Position numbers and translations under genes: made by a program. A stretch of DNA of 64,000 nt from Epichloe hybrida (taxonomy: Eukaryota; Ascomycota; Sordariomycetes; Hypocreales; Clavicipitaceae). The stretch is taken from the NCBI GenBank assembly GCA_019022495.1, contig JAFEKR010000072.1:1-64000 (forward strand). Direction: 5' to 3'. How positions within the stretch are numbered: position 1 is the first letter of the stretch; every line of letters begins with the position of its first letter. Positions 1 through 12,976 of this stretch are shown one piece after another. The notes under the pieces were generated by a model. The model worked only from the letters and a program-made list of their open reading frames with translations, was not told the DNA's origin and did not search any database.

Positions 1-233
1 CAGACAAGGCACAGGGAGTGGCGGAGGAGACGTTGTCTCTGGTGGAGAAATTCAAATGGCGGAATGAGTCGGTTTGGCATTTTCTGAAGAACTTGGCATT
101 GATGCCCAACATCCAGACGAAGAAGAGCTGCGTAGCAGAGGTATGGACCAAGATGAAGTTGGGTGTGGAAGACGATGCGAGCTTGGAGGCAATTACTCTA
201 GATAGGGCGGCGGCCTGGGGCAACTTCCGATAG
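1..233 (+). CDS. 3' end of an unidentified protein gene (partial)
   Basis: A reading frame is open at the left window edge and runs to a TAG at 231-233, giving about 77 residues of a C-terminus. The first candidate start inside the window is a GTG at 18, which is not credible for a fungus, so the gene very probably begins outside the window. The visible part is hydrophilic and helix-prone, with many Lys, Glu and Trp residues, and has no signal peptide, membrane segment or motif that I recognise. It ends in the residues AAAWGNFR. It lies 237 bp before the start of the transporter downstream on the same strand. The codon usage looks like that of the neighbouring real genes. No function is proposed. 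Confidence 0.4.
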   Translation, partial: DKAQGVAEETLSLVEKFKWRNESVWHFLKNLALMPNIQTKKSCVAEVWTKMKLGVEDDASLEAITLDRAAAWGNFR

Positions 234-470
234 ATTCAACGAATATTAATGATGAAAGCTTCAGATCGTTGCAGCAGAGCAGCCTGGAGGTATATGCTGG
301 CGGATCGGTGCAGGGTAGGCTGACTGACTCGGGGATTTCCCGTGTCGTTGGCTAGTGGACGGGCGCGCGAATGCTGCAGCTGCACATCACAGCTTCAGCG
401 ACGTTACATCTTCTACCCACGGCAGAACTCGAGGACGATTACCCATGGCCCTCTCCCAAATCTGGCCAAA

Positions 471-2145
471 ATGGAGGGCTCTCAAGCCCCGCTCATAGCG
501 GACCGCCAGATCGGGGAAGACTCTGACGATGTTGCGGAAGGGGACACTCATGATGGTTGGCTTGCGAAAGACGCTGTCACAGACCCAGGCATTTTTGTGG
601 TAGCTCTCACAATCGCGGCCGGAATCAGTGGTCTCTTGTTTGGATGTCAGTTTGCTCAACCATGAAACATGGACAGTTTTAACTGACAAGTTGCCAAAGA
701 TGACACAGGTGTTATTTCCGCCACCTTGGTATCGATTGGCACGTCGCTATCTCACCGAGAACTCACGTCCATGGACAAGTCTCTCATCACATCGTCGACT
801 TCGCTCTTTGCTCTTCTCATCTCGCCTTTTTCGTCCGCAATCGCCGATCGCCTGGGCCGAAAGAGAGTCATCTTGTATGCAGACATATTGTTCATAGTAG
901 GAGCCGTCATCCAGGCGGCATGCTCTTCAGTCCCCTCGATGATCGCTGGCCGCTGTGTCATTGGCGCAGCTGTCGGGGCAGCCAGCTTTGTGGTACCGCT
1001 GTATATTGCAGAGCTCTCCCCTGCCTCGCACCGTGGCAGACTGGTCACTGCCAATGTACTGTTCATCACGCTAGGCCAGGTGGTTGCGTATGTGGTCGGT
1101 TGGGCTTTTTCGACGTATGGCGCCCAAGACGCAGGTTGGCGCTGGATGGTCGGGATCGGCGCTATGCCTGCCGGACTACAAGCTGCCGTCATTGCTTTTA
1201 TGCCAGAAAGCCCTCGGTGGCTGGTCAAAATGGGCAGGTCTGGCCAAGCACAATCCATCATCCGGCGAGTCAATGGAGGCGTGACGGCAACTCAAGATGC
1301 CAGCACAATGATCCGGGAAATTGAGATGGAAGTTCGAGAGGAGGAGGAAGCCCGGCATTTGCGGAACCAGCAGGCGTCGAAGTGGAAGTGGCTCGACGGA
1401 TGGAGGGACCTCGTTGGTGACGGCAGGAATCGACGAGCGCTGGCTATAGCATGCCTGCTGCAAGGTTTGCAGCAACTATGCGGCTTTGTATGTACACAAT
1501 TCGTGAACCATTCTCATGCAATCGAGATGTGGCTAATCTCATCTACAGAATTCGCTGATGTACTTTTCAGCCACTATTTTCATGGTCATTGGATTCCACA
1601 GTCCCACACTGACATCTCTCACAGTAGCAGTCACCAATTTCTTGTTCACACTTGTCGCTTTGGGACTTGTTGACAAAATTGGTAGGCGCCGTGTTCTGTT
1701 ATATTCGATACCTTTTATGATACTGGGCCTGCTCTTCACGGCATTTGGTTTTTCATCTCTTTCTATAAACGACACGCAGCTGGACACTCCGATGCAACAT
1801 GGTGATAAGGAAGCAGCGTACATCATTTTGATCAGCATCATGATCTACGTGGCGTCATTTGCTATTGGTTTGGGGAATGTGCCCTGGATGCAGAGCGAGC
1901 TGTTTCCATTGTCAGTCAGATCTCTTGGGAGCGGGATTGCAACAGCCACGAATTGGAGCGCCAATCTCGTCATTGGACTCACATTTCTGCCTCTGATGGA
2001 CACTTTGAGCCCACCGTGGACGTTCATCTTTTATGCATTTATTTGCGGCATCGGGTACGGACTGATCTGGAAGATTTACCCAGAAACAGCCGGGCTAAGC
2101 TTGGAAGAAGCGGCGGCATTATTGGAGCGTGGCTGGGGCGTTTGA
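471..2145 (+). CDS. MFS sugar/polyol transporter, myo-inositol transporter type
   Basis: Proposed exons are 471-645, 700-1487 and 1549-2145, giving 519 residues. Intron 1 (54 nt) opens with GTCAGT and intron 2 (61 nt) with GTATGT; both have CTGAC/CTAAT-like branch sites. The splice at 645/700 rebuilds GYDTGVISATL, a stretch characteristic of proton-coupled myo-inositol carriers of the fungal ITR1/ITR2 group in the sugar porter family. Further family marks are ADRLGRKR after TM2, PESPRWL before the central loop, DKIGRRR in the second half and PETAGLSLEE near the end. About 12 membrane segments are expected, with a soluble N-terminus of about 40 residues and a Glu-rich central loop. ATG 471 is the first ATG in frame. 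The likely role is uptake of inositol or a related polyol at the plasma membrane; the substrate is inferred from family resemblance only. Confidence 0.88.
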
Positions 2146-2170
2146 GGACTCTCTAGACTTTCTGTGTATT

Positions 2171-2205
<35 letters not shown>

Positions 2206-2906
2206 AGTTCTCATCTCTCTCACAAGTGGATGTCCTTGCAACGAGTCATAGGACGTCAGGACATGCTATGATAGCTGGGACATGTACAGACGTACAAGTT
2301 TGTCGGGCTCGTATGTAGTGTTGTGCCGCAAGCCTTGACACCTCGCTCCGTCCGTCAAGTGCGTGAGTGCTACGCATAAGAAATGATTCAGTGTCTCATT
2401 CCCAAGAGAGCCCTGTTTTATTGTTGTTTTTGTTGTTGCTGCTGCTGTCTCAAAACACTAGACACTTATTAGCGCCGCTGCCGGGAATTCTAAGGCATTG
2501 AATTGCTGCCCAGATCAAGTTGCGCGGGAGCAGTACTCATGCCACCCCCCCACTTCCCACCCCCCTGGCAACAAGGTGGGGCGTGGCACGAGCAGTTTTG
2601 GCTTTACATGTAGAACATTCAAAATTTTTAATTCCCGACGCCATCGTCATCGTCAGAGGCGTCCGACCGGGGTCGACCACCTTGCTCATTTTAGTCTGCC
2701 CATTTCACCCCTCGGTCTTTTGCCGTCCACACAACTCAATCTCATACCTTGACGACTGGTGCAGCGACACATCGCTTTTCTTTCTTTAGTATAGTATAAG
2801 TGAGGAGGGATATGGTATCTTGATCTCTCTTTGTCAGCTGCTGCTATAGTAGTGTCCAGTTCTGCTACGCTATCACAAAGAAGAAGAAATAGGAAAAACA
2901 AGCACC
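2146..2906. other. Intergenic region between two MFS genes, with AT microsatellite
   Basis: No gene is visible in these 760 bp. It holds an (AT)n run at about 2171-2202 just after the inositol-transporter stop, and a GTT/GCT trinucleotide-rich tract at about 2421-2448. The CT-rich and A-rich stretch before 2907 is a plausible leader for the next gene. ORFs here are short and lack family features. Confidence 0.6.
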
Positions 2907-5134
2907 ATGCCAATGAACATTGTCGATGGCGACCTCGTCAGCGCAGAGCAAGCAGCCTCACAAGAGCGCTACCAAGGCCGAGCCAGCAATGAGATTGAGC
3001 GCGTGCCCTCCGCCTCATCTGTGTCCACGACTTCCTTGTCCAACAACGATCATGTCCGCCGCAATATGAGTCGCATATCGACGCAAAACGATCTCGAGCG
3101 ACATCCTACAGAGCTGAGCCGAATCGCCACGGCGCGAAGCCAACACAGCAACACTGTCGGAGGAGGCCTGCGCAGCAGGGCTGCAAGCAAGGCATCCAGG
3201 AGACCTTTACCCGGGTTCGGTGCTGGCAAACCATACCCCCCCCCTCTGCCCGATCGTGAAGAATATGTTGTTGAGTTTGATGGACCGCACGATCCGTTGC
3301 ATTCGCAGAATTGGCCGATGCGGAAAAAGGTCCTCACGGCCGCCATGTTGGGCTACACCACCTTGACGTCGGCATTCACATCGTCCATCTTCTCGCCTGC
3401 CACGAATGTCATTGCGCAAGAATACGATGTCGGATCCCAAGTCGGTCTGCTAGGGACAACCTTTTACGTTTTAGGATTCGCATTTGGCCCTACCCTCTGG
3501 GCGCCCATGTCTGAGCTACGCGGCCGCCGCTTCCCCATTGTCGTCTCCATGTTTGGCTTCTCCCTCTTCTCCATCGCCTGTGCGACGGGCAAGGATATCC
3601 AGACTATTCTCATCTGCCGCTTCTTCTCAGGCTTCTTCGGCGCCTGTCCGATTGCCGTCGTCGCCGCCGTCTTCTCCGATATGTTTGACAACAAGACCCG
3701 TGGTATCGCCGTGACGCTCTTCTCCATGGCGACCTTTACGGGTCCCCTGCTGGCCCCCTTTATCGGCGGCTTCATCGTCACGTCGCATCTCGGCTGGCGC
3801 TGGACAGAGTACCTTGCCACGATCATGGGCTTCGTCGCCTTCATCCTCGATCTGTTCTTCCTGGAAGAGACGTATCCGCCCGTCATTCTTATTCAAAAGG
3901 CCGCCGATTTGCGACGCCGCACCAAGAACTGGGGCATTCACGCGAAACAGGAAGAAATCGAGGTCGACTTCATCGAACTTGTCCAGAAGAACTTCTCGCG
4001 TCCCATGCGATTGCTCTTCACGGAGCCCATTATTCTCTTGCTGTCCGTCTACATGAGCTTCATCTACGGTATTCTGTACTTGTTCTTGACGGCGTATCCG
4101 CTGATTTTCGTTGGCGTCCACGGCTTCTCCCTCGGCCAGTCTGGTCTCACCTTTTTCGGTATGATTTGCGGCCAATTGCTTGCTGGTGCCGCTGTGCTTT
4201 TCCAGCAGCCATGGTACAATCGCAAGTTGACTGGGAACAATGGTATTCCTGTGCCTGAGTGGCGATTGCCTAGTATGATGGCCGGTGGTATAGCTTTTGC
4301 CATTGGCATTTTCTGGTTCGGATGGTACGTTACTCCCTTATCCCCGAAACTAACCCTTCCACGAGTTCATCTAGATTGGGTCACATCCCGAGTTATATTT
4401 GGGAGTCTATCGGTCCTATTTGATTTTTATTCATTCTTTCTCGTCAATGGTTGTGGCCAACACATCATATTTCTTGTGTTGAGATTCTGGGTATCGCTAG
4501 CAATAGTGCATAAGAATGCCTTGGTGGAAACCCGATGCATTAGCCACAACCATTGCTGAAAAGGATGATATTAAGAAATCATTGACCTGTGGACAAAATA
4601 AATCACAAGAAAACATCTGGACTGTAAAATTCAAAGTGATGAAGCTAATGAATCCCCTCTTCTTTTTGTAGGACGGGATTCAACAGAGACGTTCACTGGA
4701 TCGTCCCTGCTCTCAGTGGCATTTTCACCGGTTTCGGCCTCATGTCCATCTTCCTCCAGGCCCTCAACTACCTCGTCGACGCCTACCTCATGTTCGCAGC
4801 CTCCGCTATCGCTGGCAACACCTTTATGCGATCTCTGGCAGGTGCCGGGTTCCCCCTATTTGCGCGTCAGATGTTCCAAGGCATGGGCATCCAGTGGGCC
4901 GCCACGCTGCTGGGCTGCGTAGCCGTCGCGCTGGCTACCTTGCCCTTCATTTTCTACAAGTATGGCGGCAAGATCCGAGCCAGGAGCGCCTTTGCGCCGA
5001 CGTTTGCGGCCCCTGCCATGCGGAGAAGCGACGATGAAACGAGCGAGTCGGCGGAGAAGTATGACGAGAACGATGCTGCCGTTGCTAGTGCTCCTCTCAA
5101 GGACAGCGACAATGGTGTCAGGCAAAACGTATAA
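2907..5134 (+). CDS. MFS multidrug/polyamine-type transporter (DHA1 family)
   Basis: Exons 2907-4324 and 4672-5134 give 626 residues. The frame is kept because TG (4323-4324) joins G (4672) to make Trp, followed by TGFNRD. The first 130 or so residues are Ser/Arg-rich and cytosolic; then comes the DHA1 entry phrase SQNWPMRKK, a motif-A-like ELRGRRFP loop, CRFFSGFFGACPIAVV, GWRWTEY in the first half, and a second six-helix half ending in a charged Ser/Asp-rich tail. This pattern matches fungal proton antiporters that export drugs or polyamines (Flu1/Tpo-like) at the plasma membrane; substrate unknown. The intron, 347 nt, is far longer than every other intron in the window and carries a repeat (see separate entry). 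An unspliced message would run into a stop at 4557-4559 and lose the last membrane segments. Confidence 0.88.
4325..4671 (+). repeat. Long transporter intron containing a MITE-like inverted repeat
   Basis: The intron starts GTACGT, ends TTTTTGTAG and has a GCTAATG branch-like site near 4643. Inside it, CAATGGTTGTGGC at about 4446-4458 is matched by its perfect reverse complement GCCACAACCATTG at about 4542-4554, enclosing roughly 110 bp. The right half resembles the end of the repeat units at 33.9 and 34.2 kb: GGTATCGCTAGCAAT here against GGTATTGCTAGTAAT there, and GATGCATTAGCCACAACC here against GATGCATTGGCCACAGCC there. I read this as a small mobile-element relic that the spliceosome removes. 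Confidence 0.5.
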
Positions 5135-5940
5135 ACATATCCATGGTAATTGTATTTCGTCGTTTGGATACAATTATATACTTGGCAGATAATGTAAGAA
5201 ACATGAATGGTTTGTTTCTCCATCTACTCGTGTTTTCAAAAAGAAAATGACATTGTTGCGCCAAGTGGCTGATGTCAATGTTGCAGATGTCCTGACGGGT
5301 TCTCGGTGGGAGTATAGACCCTTACTAATGATTATCCAGAGTGATGTGACTTTCCACAATGACCCCAAGGATCGCTGCTCGATCTACGAAGAATTCTACA
5401 CCAAGAACTAGGGACAACTGTTGTGCCTCAAGTGTGGATTGATGGCGTCAACACGGTCGGCCCGGCCAAAGTCTTTGTCTGGGAACGGAAGCTGGTGAAT
5501 CTGCTTGACAAGACAATCCAAAGAAACTCACCGGGTTGGGCACAATGAGGAACGACGCGTTGTACACCGGCACCTCCCACGCACCCACGTTTGTCAATCA
5601 GCTGGCTTGGCTTAGAATCCGCGGTGTGGCATCATCATGGAAATTGTTCAACCGACTGTTTCGATGTAAACACGCCACACGCGTTTATTTTTCAGCTGCC
5701 ATCAGACACTGCCACGGGCAAGGGCGGGGTGTGATGGCTGCCCACTGCTTGCCTCTCACTGATTATCGTTCATCGTTGGCAACGCAGCTAGGCAGGGAAT
5801 CCTGGAATCCTGGAAGATGGGAAAGTGGAAAAACTTGGATGACGGGCTTGAATCTTGGCCAAGGCGCAGGCGATGTGACGGTACGACGTGCCCCACATGA
5901 GCTTGTTTGTGGGCGTACGTGTTGGACCGCGAAGCTAGGG
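5135..5940. other. Gene-free stretch before the AT-rich block
   Basis: Base composition is still normal up to about 5,940. A plus-strand frame at about 5373-5555 reads as a short coherent peptide with a VPQVWIDGVNTVG phrase and ends in TGA, but it starts after a stop and has no ATG. It may be a scrap of a lost gene. A 149-codon ORF at 5536-5985 crosses into the AT-rich block and is not convincing. The switch to AT-rich DNA is abrupt near 5,940. Confidence 0.4.
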
Positions 5941-6190
5941 TTTAATATAACTACCTTTATTAAGTTAGGCGGCCATCTTCTCTAGGGGAAAAGGATTTGT
6001 AGCTTCCCTACACAGGATTCCCTAATATAGTATAGCATTAAAGTAAGGGTAAATATAACTAGTAAAAAGTGTTTAATTTAATTAATAAGAGCTGTAAATA
6101 TAGCTAACTTTTATACCTAAAAGGTATATAGTATACTATAGTAATAACTAGTTTATAAAGGTGCTTCTAATATATTATCTTTACTATTAT

Positions 6191-6498
6191 TGTTGGATTC
6201 ACAGGGTATTGAATTCAATGTAATACAGTCGTAAGCCTAAAGAATAGTATTATCATCGATTATCTATTCTAGGCTACGTTATCTGTTATTATAATTTATT
6301 TAAGTTATAGGAAAAGAGAGGTTAAAAGCTAGAAGTTATAATATATAAAGGAAAAAGGGGTTACGCGTTTGTGTCCCTACATTTCCTAGCTAATTAATAC
6401 GCTAGGTTATAGGTTACGTGTAAGGCACGCGCGTAGCCTAAGCTTTTGCTAGGTAATTATAGCTATAATACATAATTAATATTACCTTTATTTTAATA
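6191..6498 (-). repeat. LTR of outer copia (3' LTR in element orientation)
   Basis: 308 bp, bounded by TGTTGGATTC and a RIP-altered TTTTAATA. It pairs with 12800-12976 plus 20100-20230. The flanking target duplication is ATTAT. Confidence 0.88.
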
Positions 6499-9400
6499 CT
6501 AGAACTTCTCTCTTTTAATATAATTATTAATGCGTAATATTAATTATAGGAATAAAAGGGAAAGATAGATTAAGGATATAATTAATAAGGGATATAAGGA
6601 AAAGAACTTATAGCCTATCTAGGTATATAGTTACTAATAAAAAAGGAAATAATAATCTTACTTAGCCTATAAGCCTATATAAGGATAAGTAAGTCTTTCT
6701 AAATCCCTTCCTTTCCTTAAAATAATATATATCTTACACTATAGCATATATATAATATCTTCCTTCTCCTTAGTAATACCTTTATTCTCCTATACACTAC
6801 TATTAATTTCTATAGTTTACTAGGAGGGCCTAGTAAGCTAGCGTAAGCATAGCCACTAGGGATATTAACTACAAGGGCGTAAATCCCCTATGTATTAAGG
6901 TCTTATTCCTATAGCTACCCTCCTAGAGAATTACCTTTTCTCTTACTATATATATATTATATATAGGTAACTTATCCCTTTATTTAGATAGTTATTTAGT
7001 TAGTTAAGATAAAGCTCTTAAGGGCCTTATTAGGTAATATCTTTATAAAGGTATTAGCTAAGTTATTCTCTTTATTAATTTATTAAATCTTATAGAGTTC
7101 TTAGTATTTATATAACTATTAAAGAGCTATAATATTAATTATTAGGCATTTCTCTTTTATTATACTAAGCTTAATAAGGCACTTATATAAGGAGTATAAA
7201 TCTATATATATAATAACTAGGATCTTTAGGAGCTTTAGTTAGCTAGTAACTAGGTTTAGGGTAGTTATAATTACATATACTATATTAACACTAGCTACTA
7301 TACTATAAACCTCTAAGGTAAGCATACTTTATATAATTTTCTTACTTTTTATTAAGCTAAAGTATATAATATTATCTTTAATTATAAACTTACTATTAGT
7401 ATAGTCTTTATTAGCTAGGATAAGTATATATCCTAGTTATAAGGATAGGTCCTAGTTATTAATAAAGGATTTATTTATAAAGGTAAAGAGCTTTACCTTC
7501 TTAAGGTTAATTAGGATAAATATTAGACCTCTTTCTAGGTAATTTATTTACTACTTTAGGTAGTAGTTAAGGGCTTTTATATTCTCTAGGGTTAGCTCTT
7601 AGTATTATATAGTAATAGATAGATTAAAATAAGCCTCTAGTTAGCAAATTAAGGTAATATATATGCCTTAGGCCCTCTATTTAACGTATTTACGCTTTAA
7701 CTTAGTTATTAAAACTAATTCTAACTTATTACTCTATCCTTTCTATTAGATCTTAATAGTATTATTCTCTAGTAAGATAATACTACTATTAAATATAAGA
7801 GAGTAGTCCTAAGTTAGGAATTACTTTAGCTTTATATTAAAGCTTACTATAATAAGCTAGGTCTTTTCCTTCTTAGAGAACTTCTTATTTAAGAGGCTAA
7901 TTATATTATTAGTTTACATTCTAATATAAGTAAAGTTAGGGCTTTTCTTTATAGTTATAAGTAAGTAGGGATTATATATAAAGGTTTCTATCTAGAGGTT
8001 CTCTCTATAATGCTTATAATATATAACTTACTAATATATTCCTACCTTTATAAGCCTATATAAGGGCTTTATAACCCTTATAATTATACTAGGCAGGTAA
8101 AGATGCTATATTTGAATTAGTAAGCGCGCTAGGATTAGCTACTCTAGTAATATATAGGCCTATATATAAGCCTAATAGATATCTCTTAGCTAGATAAGGA
8201 ATTTTCTTAACCTTACTAACAAGGCTATTACAAGAATAAGATATTAACTTATACGTTAAATTATTAGGGCTTATGTAAGAATAGCTTGTTTCCCTTTATC
8301 CTTATACCCTTAGATTATAAGGTATAACTTTTTGTAAGGTTTTATTATCTTACCTTTAATCTTATTAATAATTTAGGAGTTAAAGATTTAAATCCTACTA
8401 TACTCTTCCTTATTAAATATAATAAATTTAAATATACCTTACTTAATTAAGGTATTAATTTCTACTTTTATTAATAGCTTACAAGGTTTACCTAGGGTCT
8501 TAATAATTCCTTCCTTCTATAGCTTAATTATAAGGGCTAAGTTACTATATTTCTTTACTAATAGAAAGGTATTAGTATCTTAAGGCATTATAGAAGGGTT
8601 CTTATAGGGTCTTTTATATCCTTGCTTTAGTAGTATTAGTAGCACTATATTCTTACTATAAGCCTCTTACCCTTTCTCTCCTTCCTTTTTACTAGGCTTT
8701 ACTATTTTCTTTATACTAGGATTATTATAGTAAGGCTTAATAGATATTAACCTAAAGGTCTTTAGGCCTCTAGGTATATTAAGTATATAGCTCTCTCTAG
8801 TAATTACTAGTAGCTTATATAGACTTACTTATCCCTTACTTTCTTACTAAACCTTAACTTTTAATTTAAGTAGTAAACTAAAAGTCTTTAAGGTATTTAA
8901 GCTATTATATTTAGTAAGAGCCTTATTAACCTTCTAGATAGTATAAAGCTTCTTAATCTCTTTAGTAGCCTTCTATACTATAATTACATGCTATGTAATA
9001 TTAGGTAATAGTAAAGACTTATTTATTATATATAAGTAAGCTTTAAAAATAAGGAGGGTTAGGATAAGGCTATTAGGGCCTATAGTATTATTTAGGGCCT
9101 TTATTACTATTTAAAAGGTAATAGGTTTTAGTATTATAGGGTATTTATATCTAATTATATTATAGGCTTTTTAAAGTAGCTTATAATACCTTTTAACTTT
9201 CCTAATACTATAGTATACCTTAATAGGGACTTTCTTAATTAAAATTAATATTAAAGCTATAAATTATTTAAATTTATTACTATAGAAGTTTATTCTAGTA
9301 TCTATAATAATAAAATCTAGGGGGCCTAGATAAGCATTAATCTAGTATATTTAGAGGGCTTCTTAGGTTATTTTTATAAAGATATTATTAAGGAATTTCA

Positions 9401-11264
9401 CTATATTAAACACTATAGCTATATCTATAGCGTAAAGTATAGGGTAGTTACTATTAAGGTAAAAGATATTTACTATTACTTTAAAATTAAAGCTATACTT
9501 ATTCTTAAGGGTAAACTTAAAGTAATTAAGGCTATTTATATATATCTAGTATTAGTAGTAAATCCTTATTAGCTCCCTAATAGCCTTAATATTAATATTA
9601 TACCCTAATCTATAGAGAACCTTATATAGATATTAGATTAATAAATACCTAAAGTAGTAGTATAATTACTATAGCTTACTTTCTATAAGGTAGCTTTAAG
9701 TAACTACTTTCTCTTTCTATATAAGTATTATTTAGGTATGCCCCTATTTATATATAATAAGGACTTTAATATTTCCTTATTATAGTGTATTCTTAAAGAT
9801 ATTAAAATTAATCTTTAGATAGTTTATATTATTAAGAGATAAGAGAAATAAAGTATTTATAAGTATAACCTAAAAGAGAATATTTCTAAAGGAAGTAAGT
9901 ATATTAGCTACTCTAAGTATAATAATTAGTTTTCCTATACTAAATCTAATTAATACCTTTTTTACTATTAATTCATTAAGTTATAATATAGGTATCTAAT
10001 ATTATAAAGTAAGGAATTAGGGGTGCCTTATTATAGAGAACTTTACGGCTTCTATATTAGGTATAATCCCTTAGAATATTACATAGGAATATTAATCTTC
10101 TAATATAAATATTACTAGGGCTTTACTTATAAGTTCCTGCTAAAAGAGGTCTTCTTTACTTAGATTATAATAAGCTACTTACCTTATTAAGAATTAAACT
10201 ATTCTCTTACTATTAATCTAGGTTTTATAAGTAAAGAAGCTTATAAGTACTAGCCTATTTGTATTATTAGGGCTATTATTAAATCTAATACTCTTTATAT
10301 ACTAAGTAATTTTATTATTAATAGGGGATTAAGACTTATATTTTTCTTTATACTATATAAGGAATAAATAATATATATAACATAAGTTATTAGTTAGATT
10401 TATAAGGTAGTAATTCTTAAAGCATTAAAATGCTTTCTTATAGTTCTCTTTAGGGTGCTTAGATAACTAGTATCTTTCTTTACTATATATATAGTACTTC
10501 TTTATATAAGGATTTCCTTCTTTTTCTTATAGTTTTAAGGAATACTAGGTCTCTTTTCCTTTCCTATTATATCTTTAGTTAGTCTAGAATTACTCTAGGG
10601 TTATAGCTTTAGTTAGGAATTATTAATAGTTCTTCTTCTTTTCCTTAATAAGTTAGAGTGTTATTCTAATTTATTTATAGAACTCCTATAGTTTATTTAG
10701 CAGGTTTATAATAGCTTCTTTACACTTTAAAATATTATTATAGGCTTTAATAAGTTAATTCTAGAGTGCCTTTTTAGTTTAGCTTACCTTAAGGACTACT
10801 TATTATAAAATAGCTAGCTTTTCTATAAGTTTATTAAAGTAATTAATTATTAACTTACTTAGGTTATTATTAACTATTTCTTATAAGGAAAAGTTATTTT
10901 ACTCTAGTAAATATCTTTACTATATATCCTTAGTCTTAAATTATTCTCTTATATAGCTAATAAGTATAGGGAGATCTTATAGTTAACTAGGTTTAGAGAG
11001 GTAGTCTATATAGTATTACAGTGCTTTACCCTTAAGTATAATCTTAAAGGCATAACTAGCTTATTTAGGCTAGATATTAAGTAACTTATATTTTCTATAA
11101 AATATTTAAAGCTTTAACTTAAGGATATTATAGTTATTAGCACTATAAAGTTATTCTTTAAGATATACCTTAGATAAGTCTATAATTTACTTTAGTAAAG
11201 GTCTCTAAGTCTATAAGGGTTCTTTAAATACTTCTCTTTATATTTATAAAAAAAGTAGTAAGGT

Positions 11265-11518
11265 CTTTAGGAAGTAAAAGAGTAGCTTTATAAGTAATAC
11301 CCTTAGGGCTTATTATTCCCTTTAACCTTCCTTTTCCTTATATTAGGGAGAAGAAAGTATAACTCTTAAAGCTATGCTAATAAGGGTATTACTTTAGGAA
11401 GTAAAAGAGTAGCTTTATAAGTAATACCCTTAGGGCTTATTATTCCCTTTAACCTTCCTTTTCCTTATATTAGGGAGAAGAAAGTATAACTCTTAAAGCT
11501 ATGCTAATAAGGGTATTA
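11265..11518. repeat. 127-bp perfect tandem duplication
   Basis: The 127-bp unit at 11265-11391 is repeated at 11392-11518 with no difference that I can see. It lies inside the outer copia body. Since surrounding repeats differ by many RIP transitions, the duplication probably arose after RIP, or is an assembly artefact. Confidence 0.8.
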
Positions 11519-12799
11519 CTAGCCCTAGGTAGTAAAGGTTACCTTTATTAGTAACTCTTTTACTTAGGGGTATTATTAGTAGTATTTCTAAGGTAATACT
11601 ACTAACTTATCTTAGGTAAAGGTATAGGTAAGGGAGTTACCTATAGATACTTACGAATAGTATTCTTAGGTAGTCTTAACTCTAGGTTAATAAACCTTCC
11701 TAGTGGAGATTAGCTTAGTTTTCCTAGAGAAGTCTAGCTTATTAATCCTTTTAATAGTAATTATACTAATAGGTAAGGTAAAGGGGTAGGTTATTAGGTT
11801 TTAATATTACTATTATCTAGTAAATTATAAAAAAACTCTTTATTTTATAGGTTCTTTTAGAAGCTTATATACTTCTTCCTAGCCTCTTTAATTTCTTTAA
11901 GAGTCTAAAATTAAAATTCTTCCTAGTTTACTACTTCTTTAAGGTTATTTACTATCTTAGTGCTTTTTCTAATAGTTATATATACTTTATTATAAAGAAG
12001 ATAGTCTTAAAGTCTATTCTAGGAAAGTTCTCTCCCTTCTATAAACTTATCCCTTAACTATCTATAGAAATTATTACTAAATTCAAAGAATAGTATTTTT
12101 CTAAATAACCCTTATTCCCTATATTATTTAGTCTTTATAAGGATATAAAGACTAATTTCCTTAGGTATTATTATCTCTTTATATTTAGAACTCCCTATTT
12201 ACTAAAGTAGTTTTTCTATAATATATTATTAAAGTCTTATAGAGATATAAGGGTATAGATTAGTATAGATAAGGGTTTTTCCTTTATTAAGGTATTTATT
12301 ACTATCTCTACCTTTAATACCTTCTATAGTATTATTATAGCTATTACTCTTACTAGGAACTTTAAATTAACTAGAGGTCTTAGATAGTCTAGCTATATCT
12401 AATATTTTAACTAATTAAGGGAAGCAAATCTTATAATATAAGGGGATAGGAGGTATAAATATAATTATATAATATATTTTAAATATAAAGGATTATAAGG
12501 TAAGGTAGTTAACTTTAAATATATAATAGAATATATAATAAAGAAAGGTAAGGGGATAGCTTAGCTACTAGTATTAAACCTTTCTTTATTATTTTAGAAT
12601 CTATATAGATATAAATATTAATACTAAAGTAAGAAGAGAGCTATATTATACCTTTCTATTAGTATAACTTATTATTAAACATAGCCCTCCTATTTTATAA
12701 GGTAAGTTATCTTTAGATAAGCTACCTCTTTTAATTAACCTTACTAATCTATAGTATTTAAAGACTATATAGTTATTTATAAAGGTAACTACTAATTAG

Positions 12800-12976
12800 T
12801 GTTAGATTTATAGGGTATTAAATTTAATATAATATAGTTATAAGCCTAAAGAATAGTATTATTATTAATTATCTATTCTAGGCTACGTTATTTATTATTA
12901 TAATTTATTTAAGTTATAGGAAAAGAGAGGTTAAAAGCTAGAAGTTATAATATATAAAGGGAAAAGGGGTTATATA
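12800..12976 (-). repeat. First part of the interrupted LTR of the outer copia
   Basis: 177 bp matching the first 177 bp of the LTR at 6191. The remaining 131 bp lie at 20100-20230 beyond the inserted copia. This is the 5' LTR in element orientation. Confidence 0.85.

Noticed and set aside
5536..5985. 149-codon ORF as a gene
   Set aside because: No family features, weak codon pattern, and its end lies in RIP-type AT-rich DNA.
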